Below the pieces are notes generated by a model. The model worked only from the letters and a program-made list of their open reading frames with translations. It made no database searches and was not told the origin of the DNA. From positions 1 through 9,414 of the forward strand of contig JAISMA010000193.1 in NCBI GenBank assembly GCA_031276985.1: 9,414 nucleotides of DNA, given 5' to 3'. Origin of the DNA: Helicobacteraceae bacterium (GTDB lineage: Bacteria > Campylobacterota > Campylobacteria > Campylobacterales > SZUA-545). Both the position numbers and the translations under genes were made by a program. This document shows positions 1 to 5,135 of this stretch, in pieces; within the stretch, counting starts at the first letter, position 1, and every line of letters starts with the position of its first letter.

Positions 1-30
1 ACTTTTCATCTTTATCATGGGGTTAAATAA
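1..30 (+). CDS. 3' end of an upstream gene (partial, tentative)
   Basis: Reading from base 1 gives nine sense codons ending in ...HLYHGVK and a TAA stop at 28-30. The last base of that stop is the first base of the next ATG (a TAATG overlap), matching the tight coupling seen at the other junctions of this operon, which is why this frame was chosen. A second frame starting at base 2 stays open to a stop at 47-49, so the choice is not certain. Nothing can be said about function. Confidence 0.3.
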   Translation, partial: TFHLYHGVK

Positions 31-119
31 TGGGCGAGTTTTTAGTTAATTTTTTCGCGCTTTACGGCGTAGCCGTCGTGTTTGCTTTTGTTTATCGCTT
101 TTTTAAGGGCAAACAATGA
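30..119 (+). CDS. 29-residue single-pass membrane microprotein
   Basis: This short ORF begins with ATG at 30, preceded by a GGGG ribosome-binding motif at 19-22. It encodes 29 residues: a short MGEF head, a hydrophobic aromatic-rich core at about residues 4-24 that fits one membrane helix, and a basic tail ending in FFKGKQ. A positively charged tail suggests that the C-terminus faces the cytoplasm. The stop overlaps the start of the cytosine methyltransferase (ATGA at 116-119), so the two are probably translationally coupled, and the codons for KGK carry the AAGGG motif that serves the methyltransferase start. I do not recognise the family. Phage and plasmid operons often carry such hydrophobic microproteins, but it could also be only a coupling leader. 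The length makes it easy to miss in automatic annotation. Confidence 0.5.
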   Translation: MGEFLVNFFALYGVAVVFAFVYRFFKGKQ

Positions 120-1150
120 CGTTTATTGACTTGTTTGCCGGTATTGGCGGATTTCGCGCCGGAATGGAAGCGGCGGGACATAAATGCGTCGGCTTTTGCG
201 AAAAGGACAAATACGCCGTTAAAAGCTACGAAGCAATCTATGAGACAAAGGGCGAATGGTATGAAAGCGACATCACAAACGTTAAAGCAAACGAAATGCC
301 TAACGCAGATTGCTGGTGCGCGGGCTTCCCTTGCCAGCCTTTTTCAATCGCAGGAAAGCGAGAAGGATTTAACGACGCTAAAAGAGGCGGCGTGTTTGGA
401 GAGATTATTACTCTTGCGCGGCGCAAAAAACCTCAAATCCTATTCCTTGAAAACGTTAAGGGACTACTTGCGAGACAACGCGATTTCGGACGAATTATTA
501 CCGAAATGGACGGCGCTGGGTATGACGTGCAATGGCAGGTTATCGATAGCCGATTTTTCGTTCCGCAACACAGAGAGCGGGTTTATATTATCGGACATCT
601 TAGAGGATCAAGCAGACCCGAAGTATTCCCTCTCGGATGCGGCAAAGAAGCGCATAACAAGCTACAAAAACAACAAGCTGTATTCGCTTGCGTTACGGCG
701 CGATACAAAGAGGCAAGCCGAGGCGGAAATTACATTGTTGAAAGTCCTAAACGGACAGAGATAAAGAATATCAACAGGGGCGCGAGTATCGGTAATCGTA
801 TCTACGACGATAGCGGCATAGCGCCTACGTTAATGTCCGCCTGCCGCGGCGGGGTAAAAAATCCCGTGATTATTCAACGCGCGCGCGGATACAACAAAGG
901 CAAAGCGTTTGATATAGCGCCCACGATTAACGCAAACGCCTACGCGCAAAACAATCTGCTAGACGACGGCGCGCATATCAGGCATTTAACGCCGCTGGAA
1001 TGCTGGCGATTGCAGGGCTTTAGCGACGAAGCGTTCTACAAGGCGCGATCGGCGGGCGTATCGGACAATCAACTCTACAGGCAGGCGGGCAACAGCGTAA
1101 CCGTTCCCGTTATCGCGGCAATAGCAAACAAGTTAAAGGGCAAACAATGA
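116..1150 (+). CDS. dcm: DNA (cytosine-5)-methyltransferase, orphan
   Basis: This enzyme transfers a methyl group from S-adenosylmethionine to carbon 5 of cytosine in a specific DNA target. The conserved motifs are present in order: motif I DLFAGIGG (residues 5-12, cofactor binding), motif IV GFPCQPFS (70-77, catalytic Cys73), motif VI ENVKG (112-116), motif VIII QHRERVYIIG (151-160), motif IX RHLTPLECWRLQGF (289-302) and motif X QAGNSVTVPV (323-332). The target-recognition region lies at about 165-288 and contains two similar segments, GIAPTLMSA and DIAPTINAN. The length of 344 residues is normal and no frameshift is seen. An AAGGG motif six bases upstream and the ATGA overlap with the 29-residue ORF support this start. 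No restriction endonuclease is adjacent, so self-protection of a mobile element or gene regulation is likelier than a restriction-modification pair. The target sequence cannot be read from the protein. The symbol is used in its generic sense. Confidence 0.95.
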   Translation: MTFIDLFAGIGGFRAGMEAAGHKCVGFCEKDKYAVKSYEAIYETKGEWYESDITNVKANEMPNADCWCAGFPCQPFSIAGKREGFNDAKRGGVFGEIITLARRKKPQILFLENVKGLLARQRDFGRIITEMDGAGYDVQWQVIDSRFFVPQHRERVYIIGHLRGSSRPEVFPLGCGKEAHNKLQKQQAVFACVTARYKEASRGGNYIVESPKRTEIKNINRGASIGNRIYDDSGIAPTLMSACRGGVKNPVIIQRARGYNKGKAFDIAPTINANAYAQNNLLDDGAHIRHLTPLECWRLQGFSDEAFYKARSAGVSDNQLYRQAGNSVTVPVIAAIANKLKGKQ

Positions 1151-1245
1151 GTACAGCGGCGACAATGGTTGCGATTGCGCTGGTTTGCCATGCGATCTTT
1201 TGGGTGTGCGCGGGAGCGATATTAGCCGCGCTGGAAAAGCATTAG
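1147..1245 (+). CDS. 32-residue hydrophobic microprotein
   Basis: ATG at 1147 overlaps the stop of the cytosine methyltransferase (ATGA) and is preceded by AAAGGG at 1135-1140 with a six-base spacer, a good ribosome-binding site. The product has 32 residues, with a continuous hydrophobic stretch from about residue 5 to 28 rich in Ala, Val and Ile and containing two cysteines, followed by a charged LEKH tail. It reads as a single membrane helix. The next gene starts nine bases after the stop. I do not recognise the family. Together with the 29-residue ORF it brackets the cytosine methyltransferase, and both are read from the same kind of coupling junction. It may be a real membrane peptide or a small reading frame that links translation of the two methyltransferases. 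Confidence 0.5.
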   Translation: MSTAATMVAIALVCHAIFWVCAGAILAALEKH

Positions 1246-1254
1246 CGAACGATA

Positions 1255-2151
1255 ATGGGCGAATTAAAGATCGAGGTTATTCCGCCGTATCCTATTATGC
1301 GCGATTACGCCCACGCGCCGATTAGGTTTATCGGGCAAAAACGCAATTGGAAAAGCTACTTAAAAAAGGTAGATTTTAATAATCGCGTAGCGGTCGACGT
1401 TTTTGGCGGATCGGGCTTTATATCGCACACGATAAAGGCGAATAATCCGTCGGCGCGGGTCGTGTGGAACGATTTCGACGGCTACTATGATCGTTTCAAA
1501 TTATTAGACGCGACGGAAAGGCTACGCGCCGAATTAGTCAGGCGTTTAGCTCCGACAAAGCCAAAAATCAAAGAAAAGCTAACGGACGAGCAAAAGGCGA
1601 TAATCGACGCGACGTTAAGCGAATTTGAAGGCTACGATCAAGAGCTTGTGTTTTCGTGGTTTTCGCATCAGCTGGCGGTTATGCGCGGCGAGGCTTCGCG
1701 CAAATACTACAACCTAAGAGAATCGCCAATCCCTAAATTTCCCGATTATTTAGCGGGAGTCGAGCGCGTGAAAGATGATTTTAGAGAGGTCATCAAGCAT
1801 TTTAATGGCTTGTCTAACGTCGTTTTTATCTGCGATCCGCCGTATATATTCACGCATCAAGCGACATACGGCAAAAAAGCGGACGCGAAAGAGTCGAAAG
1901 ACTTTCACTCCTCGTTTTCGCTGGGCGATTACGTCGAGATGATTAAATTGATAGGCGATAACCCAGCGTATATTTTCAGTAGCGAAAAAAGCGAGACCAA
2001 AGTCGTTTTAGAGTTGCTTAATATCAGCTATCAAGTGATTGAAAAAGACAATTGCATAGGAAGCGATCGCGGTTACGTTGAAATCCTATTTTTCATAAAC
2101 AGCGCGAAAAAATCGCGTGAAATTCCTAGTTTATTTGGAGAGATATTATGA
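1255..2151 (+). CDS. D12/Dam-type DNA adenine (N6)-methyltransferase, orphan
   Basis: The 298-residue product carries the motif order of D12-class (Dam-like) N6-adenine methyltransferases. These are an N-terminal RFIGQKRNW (24-32, comparable to the FxGxK motif that helps bind S-adenosylmethionine), motif I VDVFGGSGFIS (48-58), an acidic WNDFDGY (71-77) that would hold the cofactor ribose, and the catalytic DPPY (194-197) in FICDPPY. The segment at about 85-190 is helical and probably holds the target-recognition part. The enzyme should methylate adenine in a short DNA site; GATC is possible by analogy with Dam but unproven. The start at 1255 has no strong ribosome-binding motif and lies nine bases after the preceding microprotein, which suggests reinitiation. 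The stop overlaps the next gene (ATGA at 2148-2151). No endonuclease partner is visible. Confidence 0.85.
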   Translation: MGELKIEVIPPYPIMRDYAHAPIRFIGQKRNWKSYLKKVDFNNRVAVDVFGGSGFISHTIKANNPSARVVWNDFDGYYDRFKLLDATERLRAELVRRLAPTKPKIKEKLTDEQKAIIDATLSEFEGYDQELVFSWFSHQLAVMRGEASRKYYNLRESPIPKFPDYLAGVERVKDDFREVIKHFNGLSNVVFICDPPYIFTHQATYGKKADAKESKDFHSSFSLGDYVEMIKLIGDNPAYIFSSEKSETKVVLELLNISYQVIEKDNCIGSDRGYVEILFFINSAKKSREIPSLFGEIL

Positions 2152-3227
2152 ACGTTGAATTATCGTATTCAATCATTCCAGCAAGGATTTTATTGGATAA
2201 AACATTGACGGCGCAAGAGAAGATTTTCGCTGGAATAATTCTGGGCGAAATCGTTCAAAAAGGCGAGTTTGTTTTGTCGAATTCAGACATATCGCAAATG
2301 CTAAATATGAGCGAATTCGCCATAAAAGGCGCATTGAAAAGGCTCTACTCGAAAGGGTTAATAAAAAACGGCGGCGACGGCAAAAAAAGGGTATTAAGTT
2401 TGACGTTAAAATACGTTGAAAGCGAAAATTCCACGCCCTGCAATACCGCCAAAATTGACCAAAAGGGGTGTCAATTTGACACCCTAGTGTCCGAAAAATT
2501 GACCAAAAGGGGTGTCAATTTGACACCCTTGTTGCCTAGTCTCATAGTGGATCATGCGCGTGTGGATGCGCGTGGGAATTTAAATACAGTTCACGATAGT
2601 ACATGCATTAAAGAATCTTCTCTAGCATTAGATGATTCTTTTGAGAAAGAAAAAAGTAAACAAAAAAAAGAAAGAGAAAATCACGAGCTTTTTGAAAAAG
2701 TATATCAATTGTATCCAAAAAAGACGACAAAGAAATTATCGTTTAATAAATGGAATCAACGCAGGTTGTGGTTAAAAGCCGACAAAATAGCGAAAGCGAT
2801 AGGTAATTACAAAAAAACGGAAAACGTTCAAAGAGGCTTTGTATTCGACTTCACGAAGTTTTTAGATCGTTACGAAGATTATGTGGACGGAATACCCGAA
2901 GGCGTAAAAGCGGCTGAAGGCGTTAGCGAGATCGCAGAGCCAAACAAGAACGTCGACATTCTGATCGCGAAATTAACCAAATTGCGACAATTGTGTTCTA
3001 ACGGCGAATATCGATCTAAGTTGGCGAGTATGCGTTCGGCATCGCTTTTGAGCGCAAAAGGCGGCGCGGCATTTTTTGACGCGAGCGAAGCGAGGGCGAT
3101 TGACGAGTTGGGCGGCGCGGAATACGTGATTTTCGGGCTGTTGAACGACGACGCATGCCGCGTAAAACTCGCCGACGCGCTTAAAATCGCGGCTGGAGCT
3201 ACGGAAAAGGAAGCTGAAAATGACTGA
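2148..3227 (+). CDS. winged-helix replication initiator-like protein with an embedded candidate origin
   Basis: This 359-residue protein probably binds DNA and organises replication of the mobile element. Residues about 18-90 form a winged helix-turn-helix: LTAQEKIFAGIILG, SNSDISQMLNMSEFAIKGAL, then KGLIKNG leading into a beta wing. Residues 91-180 are a polar, low-complexity linker rich in Lys and Glu at its end. Residues about 180-245 contain LYPKKTTKKLSFNKWNQRRL, which I recognise as a motif common in phage replication proteins. The C-terminal 100 residues are Ala-rich and helical, and I do not recognise them. A GGAG motif at 2137-2140 supports the ATG at 2148, which overlaps the preceding stop. 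The linker is encoded by two identical 35-bp DNA repeats and a strongly A+T-rich tract, an arrangement like the lambda O gene, where the origin lies inside the initiator gene. A transcriptional regulator is the alternative. The gene overlaps the next by eight bases. Confidence 0.65.
   Translation: MNVELSYSIIPARILLDKTLTAQEKIFAGIILGEIVQKGEFVLSNSDISQMLNMSEFAIKGALKRLYSKGLIKNGGDGKKRVLSLTLKYVESENSTPCNTAKIDQKGCQFDTLVSEKLTKRGVNLTPLLPSLIVDHARVDARGNLNTVHDSTCIKESSLALDDSFEKEKSKQKKERENHELFEKVYQLYPKKTTKKLSFNKWNQRRLWLKADKIAKAIGNYKKTENVQRGFVFDFTKFLDRYEDYVDGIPEGVKAAEGVSEIAEPNKNVDILIAKLTKLRQLCSNGEYRSKLASMRSASLLSAKGGAAFFDASEARAIDELGGAEYVIFGLLNDDACRVKLADALKIAAGATEKEAEND
2451..2485 (+). repeat. iteron-like 35-bp repeat, copy 1
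   Basis: This copy starts AAAATTGACCAAAAGG and contains the 19-bp palindrome GGGTGTCAATTTGACACCC at 2466-2484 (9-bp arms around a single T). It is identical over all 35 bases to the copy at 2495-2529. In this copy the frame reads KIDQKGCQFDT. A dimeric protein could bind the palindrome, and the replication protein encoded by this same gene is the natural candidate. Confidence 0.85.
2495..2529 (+). repeat. iteron-like 35-bp repeat, copy 2
   Basis: This is a perfect second copy of the 35-bp repeat, with its palindrome at 2510-2528. It begins 44 bp after copy 1 and nine bases after that copy ends. Because 44 is not a multiple of three, this copy is read in another frame and encodes KLTKRGVNLTP instead. 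Selection has therefore kept the DNA sequence, not a peptide. The offset is close to four helical turns, so both sites would face nearly the same side of the DNA. Confidence 0.85.
2611..2640 (+). other. stem-loop in the candidate origin
   Basis: The arms AAGAATCTTC (2611-2620) and GATGATTCTT (2631-2640) pair with one mismatch around a 10-base loop. The structure lies between the direct repeats and the A-richest part of the tract. It could be a single-strand signal or protein-binding site at the origin, or incidental. Confidence 0.45.
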
Positions 3228-3486
3228 AAAAAGCGAATTGTTGCTTGTGATCCTCAATCGGCTTGAGATTTTGCAAAACGCGATCGACGAGCTACGCGCC
3301 GCGTCGCAAAACGAATATCTATCGGTCAAGGAAGCGGCGAAACGGGCGCAGATGAGTCCAGCGGGCGTTATGTGGCGGCTGGAACGCGATCCAAACGTAA
3401 CGCCAGACGATTGGCGAAAGATTGACGGCAGATATTATATTCGTCGCTCAAGTTTGAACAAATTTTATAAAAAGGCGGTAAAATGA
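3220..3486 (+). CDS. excisionase-like / MerR-fold small DNA-binding protein
   Basis: The 88-residue product starts with a leucine-rich helix (residues about 5-30) that could mediate dimerisation. A helix-turn-helix of the excisionase/HTH_17 type follows: YLSVKEAAKRAQMSPAGVMWRL, then DWRKIDGRYYIRRSSLNKF (about 33-84), where the GRYYIRRSSL part is the wing seen in such proteins. Its gene overlaps the integrase start (ATGA at 3483-3486). From this context it is likely a recombination directionality factor that bends DNA and favours excision. The alternative is a small regulator of the operon. A GGAAG-type ribosome-binding site precedes ATG 3220, which lies eight bases inside the end of the replication gene. 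Confidence 0.7.
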   Translation: MTEKSELLLVILNRLEILQNAIDELRAASQNEYLSVKEAAKRAQMSPAGVMWRLERDPNVTPDDWRKIDGRYYIRRSSLNKFYKKAVK

Positions 3487-4670
3487 GCGTCCGATCGGTT
3501 TCTCGCTCCGCGAAAGGAGCGAATATGAAAGGGCAGGCGCACCACGCCTTTGCGCGAAACGGCGTGGCGTATGCTTACGGCAGGATAGACGGCAAGACCT
3601 ATCGCGTTAGCGCGGGTTTAGAGGCGACAAAGCAAAATTTGGCTTACGTCGCTAGAGAGTGGCGGACGATTATCGAGGATAAGCTAACGCCCAAAAAGTC
3701 TAAGGGCGATACGACCGTCGAGGCGTTCGGCTGGCGATCTCTGAAGGCGGGCGAGGCGACGCGAAGCCAATCGACCCGCGACGATTACGCGGCGGGGTTC
3801 AGGCGGGATATTATCCCCTTTTTCGGAGCGCGGCAGATTGGCGACATAACCGCGCTGGAGCTGAAGGAGTGGCAGAATTCGATGATTAAAGACGACGGCG
3901 CGGGAACGGGCAGAGCAAAAACGGCGCGTAAAATCTTTCGCGGGATTATGAACGACGCTATGCTCGCGGGCATTGTCGATAAAAACCCGTTCGCCCTCGT
4001 TAAAGCGCCAAAATCCAACGCCAAAGAAAAACGCCCGCTCTCGCTGAACGAAGTAAGGGCTATGCTAAAAGCGACAAGCGGCTGGTTTCACGAGTTCCTA
4101 GCCCTCGCCTTTTTCACGGGGGCGCGGACGGGCGAAATACTTGCGCTCAAATGGGAATACGTCAATTTCGCTTCGCAAAAAATCCATATCGCCAAAACGC
4201 AAACCAAAGGCAGATACGGCAAGGTTAAGACCGTATCTAGCGATCGCGTCATCGATATGCTTCCGCCCGTCGAGGCGGCGTTAAGACGGCAGTATCTCAA
4301 CACGGGCGCGAAGGGCGAATTTGTTTTTGAAAGCGCCCGCAAAGACGCATTCGCCGACGCTAATAGCTTGCATCCGATTTGGACGGAAACGCTGAAGCGT
4401 TGCGAGATTGACTACCGCGAATTATACGCGACAAGGCACACGTTCGCGTCGATTATGCTTTCACGCGGCGAGGATTTGTTGTGGACGTCCAAAATGCTAG
4501 GACACAAAAACGCCGCGATTACGCTGGAATACTACGCAAAGTATATTCCGCAAGACAAGGTGCAAAGGGCGGAATTCCTTAACGAATTGGCTAACGACGC
4601 GGATAAATCGGGCGTTTGCACACAATTTACTCAAAAATTGCACACGGCAAACAACGTAGGAGCGGCTTAA
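3483..4670 (+). CDS. int: tyrosine recombinase (phage-type integrase)
   Basis: This site-specific recombinase inserts and excises the element by cutting and rejoining DNA through a tyrosine. The N-terminal part (about 20-70, AYAYGRIDGKTYRVSAGL) resembles the compact arm-binding domain of DUF3596-type integrases. A SAM-like core-binding domain spans about 75-175, and the catalytic domain about 185-360. Visible active-site residues are Arg215 (FTGARTGE), a Lys in GKVKT near 247-249, Tyr315/Arg318/His319 (LYATRHTF), His341 (LGHKN) and the nucleophile, most likely Tyr351 (TLEYYAKYIP). The first His of the usual HxxRH box is replaced by Tyr, as I know from some phage integrases, so an active enzyme is expected. 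Two starts are possible: ATG 3483, overlapping the preceding gene, or ATG 3525 with a much better Shine-Dalgarno site (381 residues). The gene ends the operon, so the element edge is probably close. Confidence 0.93.
   Translation: MSVRSVSRSAKGANMKGQAHHAFARNGVAYAYGRIDGKTYRVSAGLEATKQNLAYVAREWRTIIEDKLTPKKSKGDTTVEAFGWRSLKAGEATRSQSTRDDYAAGFRRDIIPFFGARQIGDITALELKEWQNSMIKDDGAGTGRAKTARKIFRGIMNDAMLAGIVDKNPFALVKAPKSNAKEKRPLSLNEVRAMLKATSGWFHEFLALAFFTGARTGEILALKWEYVNFASQKIHIAKTQTKGRYGKVKTVSSDRVIDMLPPVEAALRRQYLNTGAKGEFVFESARKDAFADANSLHPIWTETLKRCEIDYRELYATRHTFASIMLSRGEDLLWTSKMLGHKNAAITLEYYAKYIPQDKVQRAEFLNELANDADKSGVCTQFTQKLHTANNVGAA
3503..3522 (+). promoter_or_regulatory. hairpin covering the internal integrase ribosome-binding site
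   Basis: TCGCTCC (3503-3509) and GGAGCGA (3516-3522) are perfect 7-bp complements around the six-base loop GCGAAA. The right arm contains most of AAAGGAG (3513-3519), an excellent Shine-Dalgarno motif five bases before the in-frame ATG at 3525. In the mRNA the hairpin would hide this site unless ribosomes arriving from the overlapping start at 3483 open it. The pairing is seen in the sequence; the regulatory role is inferred. Confidence 0.5.
4623..4640 (+). other. possible core-type recombination site at the integrase 3' end
   Basis: CAATTT (4623-4628) and AAATTG (4635-4640) are perfect inverted arms around a six-base ACTCAA. They are flanked by a direct repeat TTGCACAC at 4616-4623 and 4638-4645. 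Inverted arms around a 6-8 bp overlap are typical of core sites for tyrosine recombinases, and such sites often lie beside int. The second att copy would be outside the window, so this is a guess from shape alone. Confidence 0.2.
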
Positions 4671-5101
4671 AATGACAAACGCCGTCGCAGAGCGACTTGC
4701 CAGCCGCGTCTTTGTTTTCGTTCCCGCTTTCGCGGGTATGACAGGGAGGAACGCGCAAACGACAAAGAGACGAATTGAATGCGAATGCTCAAATGCTAGA
4801 TTTCAGCCTTCGCGGAAATGACGATAGGAGTGATCGTTTGGTTAAGGCAATCCGATTGGCAGATTGCTAAGCGAAGGTCGGCGAGGCTAAGGCGAAGCGT
4901 TAAAGCGAGATTGGCGGACGCGGATTGCGAAGCAAAGTTGGATTAGACATTCGCGGGTACGACAAGGGGGGGCGATCATCGCGCGAAGATATTCGGACGA
5001 CGATCGGCTATTGATCGGGCGGACAAACGAAAGCGGGGCGACTCGGGGACCGGTGTCCGATCGCAAGCGGAAAAGAGGCGCGGTTGGAAGCGTTTTGCTA
5101 C
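4671..5101. other. gene-poor junction region with degraded palindromic repeats
   Basis: No convincing gene lies in this stretch of about 430 bp after the integrase. It holds three short segments related to a TTCGCGG-type palindrome ending in ATGAC or similar: 4721-4743 (CCCGC-TTTC-GCGGG hairpin), 4798-4822 and 4947-4964. It also holds an imperfect direct repeat, GATTGGC followed by a GATTGC-like and AAGC-containing stretch, at 4854-4881 and 4909-4940. The sequence looks like decayed intergenic mobile repeats. The boundary between element and chromosome probably lies here or at the integrase end. No tRNA cloverleaf or obvious terminator was found. Confidence 0.6.
4721..4743 (+). repeat. short palindromic repeat, degenerate copy
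   Basis: CCCGC (4723-4727), TTTC, and GCGGG (4732-4736) form a short perfect hairpin, followed by TATGACA. It resembles the hairpin ends of the repeat at 9154-9267 (same ...TGAC tail, similar CGCGG core). A weaker relative, with ATTTC and GAAAT ends and an ATGACG tail, is at 4798-4822. Confidence 0.5.
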
Positions 5102-5107
5102 TATAAC
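5102..5107 (+). promoter_or_regulatory. possible -10 promoter element
   Basis: TATAAC lies 28 bases before the ATG at 5136, with a T-rich stretch after it. No -35 box is visible at the normal distance, which would be acceptable for a host that relies on the -10 region. It is the only good candidate upstream of this gene. Confidence 0.35.
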
Positions 5108-5135
5108 TTTTCTATTTTGGCAAGGGGGATTGAAT

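Larger units (their letters stand above)
2451..2760 (+). other. candidate replication origin inside the replication gene
   Basis: Four elements follow one another: the two 35-bp palindromic repeats (2451-2529); a 9-bp direct repeat ATGCGCGTG at 2554-2562 and 2566-2574; a stem-loop at 2611-2640; and a tract at 2581-2760 that is about 27% G+C by hand count, with long A runs on the top strand, for example in 2641-2690. The later part of the same gene (3001-3060) is 50% G+C. Repeats bound by an initiator next to an A-rich unwinding region are the known plan of theta-replicating phage and plasmid origins such as lambda ori. The function here is inferred from architecture only. The same sites could instead act as an operator for the operon. 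Confidence 0.5.

Noticed and set aside
126..764. A 212-codon open frame on the plus strand inside the cytosine methyltransferase gene, in another frame.
   Set aside because: The methyltransferase frame carries every expected motif over its full length. The alternative product has no recognisable motif and no ribosome-binding site, so it is treated as a shadow despite its length.
116..1150. Possible frameshift in the cytosine methyltransferase target-recognition region, because neighbouring frames are also open there.
   Set aside because: The frame runs unbroken from motif I to motif X, and the recognition region still contains typical GIAPT-type segments.
2451..2529. A CRISPR array explanation for the two 35-bp repeats.
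   Set aside because: There are only two copies, the spacer is nine bases, and the sequence lies inside a coding region with no cas genes nearby.
4672..4821. A 49-codon ORF starting two bases after the integrase stop, with GGAG upstream.
   Set aside because: It reads straight through the palindromic repeats and gives a low-quality basic peptide, typical of chance frames across such repeats.
4671..5101. A tRNA or tRNA fragment serving as integration target.
   Set aside because: No segment shows a T-loop GTTCRA signature in a cloverleaf context or a CCA-adjacent acceptor stem.
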